Source of the DNA: Agromyces luteolus
Lineage (GTDB): Bacteria; Actinomycetota; Actinomycetes; Actinomycetales; Microbacteriaceae
Direction of reading: 5' to 3'
Length of the DNA stretch: 64,000 nucleotides
Assembly: GCF_009729855.1 (NCBI RefSeq)
Contig: NZ_WODA01000016.1
Location: 1-64,000 of the forward strand
Within the stretch, counting starts at the first letter, position 1. The number at the start of each line of letters is the position of its first letter. Below, in pieces: positions 1 to 7,631 of this stretch. The translations under genes were made by a program, and so were the position numbers. The notes under the pieces are model-generated. The model was not told the DNA's origin. It did no database searches and was given only the letters and a program-made list of their open reading frames with translations.

Positions 1-1730
1 GTGGCGCCGGCGACGGGTGCGCCGGAGAGGGCGTCGGGGAAGTTCGTGCCGTTGGCGATGTAGACGACGGGAACGCCGGGTTCGAAGCTCTTCGCGGAGA
101 TCGCCGCGGACGTCGCGTACCGGTCCGCGCCCGAGATCCGGGATGTCGAACCCCAATCGCGCAGCGTGATGTTCGGGGTCTGAGGCGAACGGGACGTCGA
201 GTCGAGGTACCCGGGTTGGGCGCCGGCGACCTCGAAGGCGATGCGCTGCCCCTGCAGGTCAGGACCGAGCATCAACGTCGTCGACGTCGCGCCCTCGACC
301 TCCTCGCCGTCGGCGAGCCATCGGTACGCGAACGAGGTACCCGGCGTCCACGGCCCGGGGGAGCCCGTCAGGGTCGAACCGACGAGGGCATCACCGCTGA
401 TCGTCGGCTGCCCCGCAGCGAGCACGCCGAGTGCCACGGGCTCGGTCGGTTCGGACGTCCGCGTCACGGACGGCAGGTTCGAAGTCCATGCGGTGAGCGA
501 CAGGGTGATGCGCTTTCCGACGTGCTCGGGGGCCAGCCAGAGGCCCGGGCCCGTGGCGCCGCTGATCGCGACGCCGTCCGCGGACCATTGCCACGAGCTC
601 TCCACCTCGGTACCGCCTCCGGGCCCACCTGAGGTCCTCCGCAGCAGTTCACCGACGCGGGGCAGGCCATCGATGACCGGGGTCTCGAGCGCCGGTTCGG
701 CGTCCGCGAGCCTGACCGTTCCCAACCGGACGATTTCGCTTCTTCCGACGCTGACGAGATCGGCCGACTCACGGTCGGGCCGGTCGTTCCACCACTCGGG
801 GGCGTAGTTCCTGACCGCGATCAGCGGGCCGGTCGCCGACAACTGCACCGCGTAGGTTCCCTCGGTGAGGCCGGGGATCCGGACGAAGCCGGACGGGCTG
901 TAGCCGGAGCCGCGCTGCACCCAGCTTCCGTCGACGAACTCGTAGGCCACAGCCCGGGTCCCCTTGATCTCAGCGCCGGATTCGTCCTGGATCGCCGCCT
1001 CGATCACGGATTCGCGGGTCAACCGAGCGTCGAGGGTGACGGTTTCTCCGGCGCGGACCTCGAACGTCGTCGCCGTCGTCTCGGGCTGATCCCTCCACCA
1101 CTCGGTGAGGTAGCCGGTACCGGTGAAGCGCGCGGTGTACACCCCGGGGAGGACCGGCGCAAGGGCGAACGAGCTCCCGATTCCGTCGGCGTACCCGTTC
1201 TCCCACTTGGGGCCCTCGATCCACACACGTGCGGACGGGACGTGATCGCCGTTCTCGCCCTTGATCGTTCCGACGACGGTTCCTCCACGGGGGAGGACGA
1301 CGTCGACTCCCGAGGTGATTTCGCCGGCGGCGACCTCGATCTTCGTGCCCCCCGCCGGCCACGACTGCCCGCCGAACCACACGGGCACGTAGCCGGAGGC
1401 GATGAGAGAGAACTTGACGAAGTAGGTCCCCTGCGGGACGGCGTCGATCCGATAGCGCCCGTCAGCCGCCGTGCGGGTCGATGCCACGGGGGCGCTGCTC
1501 GTGTGCCCCGAGACGTAGAGCGAGACGTGCACGCCCTCGACCACCGCTCCGAGGTCGTCGACCACGGCGCCGGTGACGGAGCCGGTGCCTTCGGACGCCG
1601 TTCGAACCTCGCCCGGAGCGATCGCGGCGACCGCCGCCGGGGAGCCGATCACGAGGGAGAGCAGGGTCAGGATCGCGGCGATCGCGATGATCGGGTTGCG
1701 AGCTGCGGCTCGACGTCGATCATCGAGCAT
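1..1730 (-). CDS. Secreted CWB2/Ig-like surface protein, 3' end outside window
   Basis: 576 codons are visible and the reading frame runs off the left edge. The ATG at 1730 opens a basic stretch followed by a hydrophobic core (residues about 12-36) typical of a Sec signal peptide. Then come carboxypeptidase-regulatory-like beta domains (about 48-145, 147-235, 240-320), two of which contain a WWxD motif, then two Ig-like modules (about 335-410 and 415-500). The visible end begins a cell wall binding repeat 2 domain: RISGADRYATS near residue 527 and a later FPDALSG. CWB2 modules hold proteins non-covalently on the cell wall, so this is probably a surface protein of unknown ligand. No Shine-Dalgarno is evident before the ATG. 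It diverges from ldh. Confidence 0.8.
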   Translation of the reverse strand, partial: MLDDRRRAAARNPIIAIAAILTLLSLVIGSPAAVAAIAPGEVRTASEGTGSVTGAVVDDLGAVVEGVHVSLYVSGHTSSAPVASTRTAADGRYRIDAVPQGTYFVKFSLIASGYVPVWFGGQSWPAGGTKIEVAAGEITSGVDVVLPRGGTVVGTIKGENGDHVPSARVWIEGPKWENGYADGIGSSFALAPVLPGVYTARFTGTGYLTEWWRDQPETTATTFEVRAGETVTLDARLTRESVIEAAIQDESGAEIKGTRAVAYEFVDGSWVQRGSGYSPSGFVRIPGLTEGTYAVQLSATGPLIAVRNYAPEWWNDRPDRESADLVSVGRSEIVRLGTVRLADAEPALETPVIDGLPRVGELLRRTSGGPGGGTEVESSWQWSADGVAISGATGPGLWLAPEHVGKRITLSLTAWTSNLPSVTRTSEPTEPVALGVLAAGQPTISGDALVGSTLTGSPGPWTPGTSFAYRWLADGEEVEGATSTTLMLGPDLQGQRIAFEVAGAQPGYLDSTSRSPQTPNITLRDWGSTSRISGADRYATSAAISAKSFEPGVPVVYIANGTNFPDALSGAPVAGA

Positions 1731-1902
1731 GGGGCGCGCGGCAGTGCGGAGGGGCAAGCGGGTCTCCGGGCGGTGTTCGGGTCGGGTCGGCCCGGCGTCA
1801 TCGGGCATGACGAGGGGTGGGCTCGGGATGATCGAACCACATCGGAAGGCGCCGGCGGAAGGGCGTTGCCGAGTCGTGACATCCGCTCGGCCCTCTGGAA
1901 GC

Positions 1903-2856
1903 ATGAGCCGCATGGCGGTCATCGAGAACTCCAAGCTCAGCGTCATCGGAGCGGGCAGCGTGGGCGCGAGCCTCGTGTACGCGTCGCTCATCCGCGAGTC
2001 GGCGAACCAGGTCGCGCTGTACGACATCGCGGCGGAGAAGGTCGAGGCCGAAGTGCTCGACCTCGCGCACGGCACGCAGTTCACGCGGTCGAGCGTGAGC
2101 GGCGGGTCGGACCTCGACGTGGTGGCCGACTCGCACGTCGTCGTCATCACGGCGGGCGCCAAGCAGCAGCCCGGGCAGAGTCGCATGGAGCTCGCGGGCA
2201 CGAACGTCGGGATCCTCGAGCGGCTCCTGCCGCAGCTGCTCGAGCGCGCGCCAGATGCGATCTACGTGCTCGTCACGAACCCGGTCGACGTGCTGACCGT
2301 CGCCGCGCGGCAGATCAGCGGGCTGCCCGCCGAGCGGGTCATCGGGTCGGGCACGGTGCTCGACACGTCGCGCCTGCGGTGGCTGCTCGCCAAGCGCGCG
2401 GGCGTGCTGACCTCGAGCGTGCACGCCGACATCGTGGGGGAACACGGCGACACCGAGTTCCCGCTCTGGTCGAACGCGCGGATCGGGCCCGTGCCGATCC
2501 TCGACTGGACGGCCGGCGAGCGCTTCTCGATCGACGAGCTCGACGGCATCGCGCACGAGGTCCGCAACGCGGCCTACACCGTCATCCGCGGCAAGGGCGC
2601 GACGAACTACGCGATCGGACTCTCGGGCGCGCGGATCGTCGAGGCGCTGCTCGACGACGAGCGCGCGGTGCTGCCCGTGTCGACCGTGCACTCGGGCGCC
2701 CTCGGCTTGGACGGGATCGCGCTGTCGATGCCGTCGGTCGTCGGCGGGAACGGGGCGTTCCCGATCGCCGAGACGCCGATATCGGAGACCGAGGCCGGCC
2801 TGCTTGCTGCATCCGGCGACGCGATCCGCGCGACCATGCAGACGCTCGGGCTCTGA
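1903..2856 (+). CDS. ldh: L-lactate dehydrogenase
   Basis: 317 residues, the usual length for NAD-dependent L-lactate dehydrogenase, which interconverts pyruvate and lactate in the cytoplasm. The dinucleotide loop is GAGSVGA (16-22). The catalytic histidine lies in GEHGD (His181), the substrate arginine in QSR (Arg94), and the proton-relay Asp154 precedes a conserved arginine (Arg157). Gln88 in AKQQPG favours lactate over malate dehydrogenase, where arginine is usual. The frame is open further upstream, but family alignment begins at KLSVIGAGS, so ATG 1903 (or ATG 1912) is chosen. Only a weak GGAA precedes it. It stands alone, 13 bp from the convergent vapC-like gene. Confidence 0.9.
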   Translation: MSRMAVIENSKLSVIGAGSVGASLVYASLIRESANQVALYDIAAEKVEAEVLDLAHGTQFTRSSVSGGSDLDVVADSHVVVITAGAKQQPGQSRMELAGTNVGILERLLPQLLERAPDAIYVLVTNPVDVLTVAARQISGLPAERVIGSGTVLDTSRLRWLLAKRAGVLTSSVHADIVGEHGDTEFPLWSNARIGPVPILDWTAGERFSIDELDGIAHEVRNAAYTVIRGKGATNYAIGLSGARIVEALLDDERAVLPVSTVHSGALGLDGIALSMPSVVGGNGAFPIAETPISETEAGLLAASGDAIRATMQTLGL

Positions 2857-2869
2857 CGCCCCGAAGGGC

Positions 2870-3280
2870 TCACGCCGGGAGCGTCGCAACGCCTGCGGCA
2901 GCGGCCGCTGACGCGAGCGCGGCGTCGCGCGTGGCGAGCGGGAGCCCCTCGCGCTCGGCGACGATCAGGTAGGCCGCGTCGTAGGCGCTCAGGACGTGTT
3001 GCCGCGCCGTCTGCAGGAGCGAGGTGGGATCGAGGTCTCGCACGACGTGGATCGGCAGCGAGCGGAGGAGCGTGGAGCGACGGGCCACCTCGGCCTCGCT
3101 GAGGCGGCCTCGCCGCTCCGCAACGGCGAGGACGTTCGCGACCTCGTACTCCCAGATGACCGGCACGATCGCGCCCCCGTCGGCGAGTCGATGCAGCAGC
3201 GCGTCGGACTCGGGCCGGGCTTCGTCCTCGAAGCACCAGCTGAGCGCGACCGACGCGTCGAGCACGAAGGCGCTCGTCAC
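2870..3280 (-). CDS. vapC: PIN-domain toxin, VapC family
   Basis: 136 residues forming one PIN domain, the RNase fold of VapC toxins, which cleave RNA using Mg2+ held by a cluster of acidic residues. Visible acidic positions are Asp8 (FVLDASV), Glu46 (WEYEVAN), Asp101 (SAYDAAY) and Asp119 (ATRDAAL), all in the expected order. The gene starts inside the last four bases of the antitoxin gene, the usual translational coupling of toxin-antitoxin operons. Target RNA cannot be inferred. All active-site residues are present, so the toxin looks intact. Confidence 0.88.
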   Translation of the reverse strand: MTSAFVLDASVALSWCFEDEARPESDALLHRLADGGAIVPVIWEYEVANVLAVAERRGRLSEAEVARRSTLLRSLPIHVVRDLDPTSLLQTARQHVLSAYDAAYLIVAEREGLPLATRDAALASAAAAAGVATLPA

Positions 3281-3510
3281 GCCCGCCCCTCCTCGATCAG
3301 GCGCCGCACGTCCGCGCCGAGGCGCGACCCGGATCGTGCCGAAAGCAGGGCGGCGACGGTCTCGGCTGCGGGGGCGGACGGCTGGTCGGCCGGAACGAGC
3401 CGGGCCACCGGCATGCCGTGCCGCGTGATGGTGATCTCCTCGCCGGCCTCGACGCGCTCGATCAGCGCGGGCAGGTGGGTCTTCGCCTCGTAGGCTCCGA
3501 CGGTGGACAT
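3277..3510 (-). CDS. vapB: Phd/YefM-type antitoxin
   Basis: 77 residues. The N-terminal half (VGAYEAKTHLPALIERVEAGEE, then ITRHGMPVARL) is the Phd/YefM DNA-binding fold; the C-terminal half is a likely flexible toxin-binding tail. It is expected to neutralise the adjacent PIN toxin and repress the operon. The ATG at 3510 sits six bases after a TAGTCT -10 element, so the mRNA is probably leaderless. It overlaps the toxin gene by four bases. Confidence 0.85.
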   Translation of the reverse strand: MSTVGAYEAKTHLPALIERVEAGEEITITRHGMPVARLVPADQPSAPAAETVAALLSARSGSRLGADVRRLIEEGRA

Positions 3511-3516
3511 GAGGAC

Positions 3517-3540
3517 AGACTAGTCGGAGACCGGTCGGAG
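3517..3540 (-). promoter_or_regulatory. vapBC promoter and candidate operator
   Basis: On the minus strand TAGTCT (3522-3517) ends six bases before the antitoxin ATG. It overlaps the perfect palindrome GACTAGTC (3518-3525). Two direct copies of GTCGGAG (3523-3529, 3534-3540) follow. Such an arrangement suits autorepression by the antitoxin. Confidence 0.5.
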
Positions 3541-3579
3541 TGGAACGGAAGTGGGCCTCTCACACGAATTCCGATGACG

Positions 3580-3608
3580 TGTCGATCCGGCGCCTTCCCG
3601 TTCGACGC
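3580..3608 (+). promoter_or_regulatory. Candidate ECF42-dependent promoter
   Basis: TGTCGA (3580-3585), a 17-base spacer and CGACGC (3603-3608) lie about 50 bp before the DGPF gene. The published ECF42 recognition signature is TGTCGA at -35 and CG(A/T)C at -10, so the site matches the class of sigma factor encoded just downstream. Confidence 0.6.
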
Positions 3609-3659
3609 CAACAGTGAGAGGGTCGAAACGCGACCCGAGCACGCGAGGAGCGAACCACC

Positions 3660-4115
3660 ATGACGAAGTACATGATGATCATGCGCGGCAGCGACGAGGC
3701 CTACGAGGCCTTCCAGGACCTGCCGTTCGACGAGGTCATCGCGGCCATGGGCCGCTACAACGAGGAGATGATGAAGGCCGGCATCATGCTCGCCGGCGAG
3801 GGCCTGTCCGACGCGAGCGAGGGCTTCGTCGTCGACTTCTCCGCCGAGCCGCCGCTCGTCACCGACGGACCGTACGGCGAGACGAAGGAACTGTTCAACG
3901 GGTTCTGGATCATCGACGTCGCCTCGAAGGAGGAGGCCGCGGAGTGGGCGCGCCGCTGTCCGCTCGGCCCCGGCACCAAGCTCGAGGTGCGCCGCGTGAA
4001 CGACATCGAGGACTTCCCGCAGGACAACGAGTGGATCCAGAAGGAGGCGGGCTGGCGGGCGGAGCAGGCCGAGCGCCTGGCCGAGGACGCCCGTCGCGGT
4101 GCGGCGCGAGCCTGA
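3660..4115 (+). CDS. YCII-related (DGPF) protein
   Basis: 151 residues with a single YCII/DGPF domain: the N-terminal MTKYMMIMRG strand, the central VTDGPYGETKE loop that gives the family its name, and a following FNGFWIIDV strand. The biochemical role of DGPF proteins is not settled; they are known as the standard genomic partners and targets of ECF41/ECF42 sigma factors. A GAGGAG sequence nine bases upstream supports the ATG. The sigma factor gene follows after 31 bp, so the two are probably one transcript. Confidence 0.85.
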   Translation: MTKYMMIMRGSDEAYEAFQDLPFDEVIAAMGRYNEEMMKAGIMLAGEGLSDASEGFVVDFSAEPPLVTDGPYGETKELFNGFWIIDVASKEEAAEWARRCPLGPGTKLEVRRVNDIEDFPQDNEWIQKEAGWRAEQAERLAEDARRGAARA

Positions 4116-4146
4116 CCCACTGACCCGCTGACCGGCACGAGCGCAC

Positions 4147-5454
4147 GTGACCGACGAGACGGATGCCGCGACGGCGCGCCCGACGGACCTCGAGTCCGCA
4201 CGGCGCGCCGTCGCCGCCGTCTGGCGCATCGAGTCCGCGCGCATCGTCGCCACGCTCACGCGCATGGTCGGCGACTTCGCCCTCGCCGAAGACCTGGCTC
4301 AGGACGCGCTCGCCGAGGCGCTCGCACAGTGGCCGGCCGGCGGCATCCCCTCGAACCCGGGCGCCTGGCTCACCGCGGTCGCCAAGCGCCGCGCGATCGA
4401 CGGCTGGCGCCGACGCGAGCGCTACGACGAGCGGCTCGCCGCGATCGCGCACGACCTCGAGCGCGAGCAGGCCGAGGCGACGGATGCCACGGGCGACCTG
4501 CCGTACGACCCCGACGCGATCGACGACGACGTGCTCCGGCTCGTGTTCGTGTCGTGCCATCCGGTGCTCTCGCGCGAAGCGCGCGTCGCGCTCACGCTCC
4601 GCGTCGTCGGCGGCCTCACGACCGACGAGATCGCGCGCGCGTTCCTCACGCCGGTGGCGACCGTGCAGCAGCGCATCGTGCGGGCCAAGAAGACGCTCGG
4701 CGCGGCCGGGGTGCCGTTCGAGGTGCCGCCGCGCGACGAGTTCCCCGAGCGGCTCGGAACGGTGCTCGGCGTGCTCTACCTGATCTTCAACGAGGGGCAT
4801 TCGGCGTCGGCCGGTTCCGACCTCATGCGTCCCGAGCTCGGCCGCGAGGCGCTGCGGCTCGGTCGAGTGCTCGCGTCACTCGTTCCGCGTGAGCCCGAGG
4901 TGCACGGGCTCGTCGCGCTCATGGAGCTCACCGCGGCGCGCTTCCCGGCCCGGCTGGACGCGAACGGCGACCCGGTGCTGCTGGGCGACCAGGACCGCCG
5001 TCGGTGGGATCGCTCGGCGATCACCCGGGGGCGTGCGGCGCTCGCCCGTGCCGACGCGATCGGCCGCGGCCGGGGACCGTACGCCCTGCAGGCGGCGATC
5101 GCCGAGCAGCACGACGTCGCGGCATCCGTCGACGACACCGATTGGCCGGCGATCGTCGCGCTCTACGAGGCGCTCGGCCGGGTGGCGCCCTCGCCGGTGG
5201 TCGAGCTGAACCACGCCGTCGCGGTCGCGATGGCCGACGGCCCCGAGGTCGGGCTCGCGCTCGTCGACGAGCTGGCCGCCGACGGCCGGCTGGCGCGGTA
5301 CCACCCGCTGCACGCCGTGCGGGGCGAGCTGCTCGAGCGGCTCGGGCGAGCGGATGATGCGCGCGAGGCGTTCGCGGAATCCGCGCGCCTCACCGCGAAC
5401 GAGCGCGAGCGCGCGGTGCTGCTCGCGCGCGCGTCCCGCCCCGGCGCGCGCTGA
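4147..5454 (+). CDS. ECF42-group RNA polymerase sigma factor with TPR-like tail
   Basis: 435 residues, more than twice a minimal ECF factor. Region sigma2 is about residues 24-95 (AEDLAQDAL and WLTAVAKRRAIDGWRR), sigma4 about 140-195 (GGLTTDEIARAFLTPVATVQQRIVRAKK), and from about 200 an alpha-helical TPR-like extension runs to the end (LYLIFNEG, then paired helices such as ALYEALGR). ECF42 proteins have this architecture and need the extension for activity; no anti-sigma factor is expected. Starts at GTG. The upstream DGPF gene and the TGTCGA/CGAC promoter fit autoregulation. The signal it answers to is unknown. Confidence 0.88.
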   Translation: MTDETDAATARPTDLESARRAVAAVWRIESARIVATLTRMVGDFALAEDLAQDALAEALAQWPAGGIPSNPGAWLTAVAKRRAIDGWRRRERYDERLAAIAHDLEREQAEATDATGDLPYDPDAIDDDVLRLVFVSCHPVLSREARVALTLRVVGGLTTDEIARAFLTPVATVQQRIVRAKKTLGAAGVPFEVPPRDEFPERLGTVLGVLYLIFNEGHSASAGSDLMRPELGREALRLGRVLASLVPREPEVHGLVALMELTAARFPARLDANGDPVLLGDQDRRRWDRSAITRGRAALARADAIGRGRGPYALQAAIAEQHDVAASVDDTDWPAIVALYEALGRVAPSPVVELNHAVAVAMADGPEVGLALVDELAADGRLARYHPLHAVRGELLERLGRADDAREAFAESARLTANERERAVLLARASRPGAR

Positions 5455-5460
5455 GACGCG

Positions 5461-5493
5461 GAACGGGCCGCCCCCGGAGGGGACGGCCCGTTC
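5461..5493. terminator. Bidirectional terminator hairpin
   Basis: GAACGGGCCG (5461-5470) pairs perfectly with CGGCCCGTTC (5484-5493); an inner CCCC/GGGG extends the stem. It sits between two convergent genes and can serve both strands. No U-run follows, as is common at high GC. Confidence 0.75.
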
Positions 5494-5514
5494 GCGATTG
5501 CGGCGCGGCGAGCG

Positions 5515-6324
5515 CTAGTCGCGCGCGATCGCGAGGATGCGCAGGATCTCGAGGTACAGCCAGATGACGGTGACCATGATGCCGAAGGCGCCGGTCCAGC
5601 CGTACTTCCGCGGGGCGCGGTTGCGCACGCCCTGCTGGATGAAGTCGAAGTCGAGCACCAACGAGTACGCGGCCATGATCACGACGAGGACGCCGATGAT
5701 GAGGCCGAGCGGGATGCCGGCGATCTCGGCGCCGCGCAGGCCCCACGGGTCGTCGGTCACGCCGAAGATCATCAGGCCGAAGTTCACGAGCGAGAACACC
5801 AGGTATCCGACCATCGCGACCAGGAAGATCTTCGTCGCCTTCTTCGACGCGCGGATCTTGCCCGAGGCGAAGAGTGCGAGCGTCACGCCGACGACCACGA
5901 GCGTGGCGATCACGGCCTGCGCGACGATGCCGCCGCCGTAGGCCAGCTCGTACCACGCGGAGATGCCGCCGACGAAGATGCCCTGGACACCCGCGTACGC
6001 GAGGATCAGCGCGGGCGACGGCTCCTTCTTGAAGATGTTGACGAGCGCCAGCACGAAGCCGACGAGGCCGGCGCCGATCCAGAGGAACGGCACGGACTGG
6101 ACCGTGAGCCAGCCGATCGCGGCACCCACGAGGAGCACGCCGAAGGCGGCGGCCGACTTGGCGATCGAGTCCTCGATCGTCATGACGTCGCGGTCGGGGA
6201 GCGTCGCGGGCTGGTTGTACATGTCCTGCAGCTGCTGGGCGGACATGTCCTGTGCGACAGCCACCGCCCCCTGGCCGGAGGTGAACGCCTCGTTGCGTGA
6301 GAAGGCGGGGTTGTTGAGAGCCAT
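5515..6324 (-). CDS. Bax inhibitor-1/YccA-like membrane protein
   Basis: 269 residues. After a soluble N-terminal stretch of about 60 residues there are about seven transmembrane helices, with family features such as the YAGVQGIFVGGIS helix and a C-terminal LYLEILRILAI segment. Members of the BI-1/TMBIM superfamily are pH-sensitive cation leak channels in some bacteria; the role here is unproven. The frame is open further upstream, but GAGGAA eight bases before the ATG at 6324 marks MALNNPAF as the start. It is monocistronic and converges on the ECF42 gene across a shared hairpin. Confidence 0.85.
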   Translation of the reverse strand: MALNNPAFSRNEAFTSGQGAVAVAQDMSAQQLQDMYNQPATLPDRDVMTIEDSIAKSAAAFGVLLVGAAIGWLTVQSVPFLWIGAGLVGFVLALVNIFKKEPSPALILAYAGVQGIFVGGISAWYELAYGGGIVAQAVIATLVVVGVTLALFASGKIRASKKATKIFLVAMVGYLVFSLVNFGLMIFGVTDDPWGLRGAEIAGIPLGLIIGVLVVIMAAYSLVLDFDFIQQGVRNRAPRKYGWTGAFGIMVTVIWLYLEILRILAIARD

Positions 6325-6472
6325 TGCTGTGGTTCCTCTGCTTTCGGCTTTCCGTCGTGTGGAGGGGAATCGCACGACCTCGCGGTCGCGTTGATCAAAT
6401 CTACCCGTTCCAGCGGTGACAACGCCGTGAAATCCCCCGGCATTCCGGGGCGGATGCCGCTTCGGCCCTCGC

Positions 6473-6478
6473 TACGCT
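6473..6478 (+). promoter_or_regulatory. -10 element for leaderless glycerophosphodiesterase mRNA
   Basis: TACGCT ends six bases before the ATG at 6485, which places the expected transcription start on the start codon. No Shine-Dalgarno is present. Confidence 0.55.
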
Positions 6479-6484
6479 TGCCCC

Positions 6485-7564
6485 ATGCTGCGCGATCTCG
6501 CCGAGCGTCCGTTCGTCATCGGGCATCGCGGCGCGTCCGGCTACCGCCCCGAGCACACCGAGGCCGCGTACCGCATGGCGTTCGCGCTCGGCGCCGACGC
6601 GGTCGAGCCCGATCTCGTGGCGACGCGCGACGGCGTGCTCGTGCTGCGGCACGAGAACGAGATCTCGGGCACGACGGATGTCGCGTCCCGCGCCGAGTTC
6701 GCGTCGCGGCGCACCATCCGCGAGGTCGACGGGCGCCCCCTCACGGGCTGGTTCACGGAGGACTTCACGTGGGCCGAGCTGGCGACGCTCCGTGCGACCG
6801 AGCGGCTCGGAGGCATCCGGCCGCACAGCGGGAGCTTCGACGGTCGGTACCCGATCCTGCGGTTCCGCGACCTCCTCGGCCTGCTGGATGCCGCGACCGA
6901 CGAGTCTCGGCGGATCATCCGCCTCGTCGCCGAGTTCAAGCACGCGACGCACTTCGCGGCCCTGGGCCTGCCGCTCGAGGAGCTGTTCGCCGCCGAGCTC
7001 TCGGCCGCGGGCTGGGGTCGCGGCGACGACCGTCTGGTCTCGGAGTCGTTCGAGCCCGGGCTGCTCGACCGGCTCGTGTCGGCGGGCGTGCGGGGAACGC
7101 GCGTGCTGCTCGTCGAGGACCGCGGGGCGCCGTACGACCTCGTGGCGGCCGACGGGTCGTCGGCGAAGCGGTACGACGCGTTCGTCAGCGAGCGTGGGCT
7201 GCTCGAGCTCGGCGGCATCGTGCACGGGGTGAGCGTCGGCAAGGGGCGACTGGTGGGCGGCAGGACGGAGCCGGCGGAGGGCGCGCCGCCGCGGCGGCCC
7301 CGCCCCGACGCCCCGCTGCGCGGGTCCGACCTCGTCGACGCCGCGCACGCGGCCGGGCTCGCGGTCTACACCTGGACCCTCCGCCCCGAGAACCGATTCC
7401 TCGCGCCCGAGTTCCGGCGCGGTTCGTCGCGTGGCGCGTGGGGCGACTGGCTCGGCGAGTTCACCCGGATCATGGACACGGGCGTCGACGGCGTCTTCCT
7501 CGACCACCCCGACCTCGGCTTCGAGGCGCGGCGGTCGTACTTCGACTCCGAGGAGCTGCTCTGA
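6485..7564 (+). CDS. Glycerophosphodiester phosphodiesterase
   Basis: 359 residues with a GDPD TIM-barrel: HRGASGYRPEHT (14-25) carries the catalytic His and metal-binding residues, followed by EPDLVATRDGVLVLRHE with further metal and catalytic positions, and AEFKH in mid-barrel. The enzyme hydrolyses glycerophosphodiesters to sn-glycerol 3-phosphate and an alcohol. There is no signal peptide, so it is probably cytoplasmic. A proline/arginine-rich loop near residues 260-275 is unusual. The start codon is six bases from a TACGCT box. Confidence 0.9.
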   Translation: MLRDLAERPFVIGHRGASGYRPEHTEAAYRMAFALGADAVEPDLVATRDGVLVLRHENEISGTTDVASRAEFASRRTIREVDGRPLTGWFTEDFTWAELATLRATERLGGIRPHSGSFDGRYPILRFRDLLGLLDAATDESRRIIRLVAEFKHATHFAALGLPLEELFAAELSAAGWGRGDDRLVSESFEPGLLDRLVSAGVRGTRVLLVEDRGAPYDLVAADGSSAKRYDAFVSERGLLELGGIVHGVSVGKGRLVGGRTEPAEGAPPRRPRPDAPLRGSDLVDAAHAAGLAVYTWTLRPENRFLAPEFRRGSSRGAWGDWLGEFTRIMDTGVDGVFLDHPDLGFEARRSYFDSEELL

Positions 7565-7616
7565 GGCCCTCGCTCCGGTCCGCCGGCGGCCGCGCCGCGC
7601 TGTCGGATGCCGCGCC

Positions 7617-7622
7617 TAGACT
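7617..7622 (+). promoter_or_regulatory. -10 element for pcrA
   Basis: TAGACT lies nine bases before the pcrA ATG, with no Shine-Dalgarno between. A leaderless or nearly leaderless transcript is likely. Confidence 0.45.
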
Positions 7623-7631
7623 TGTCGGGAC

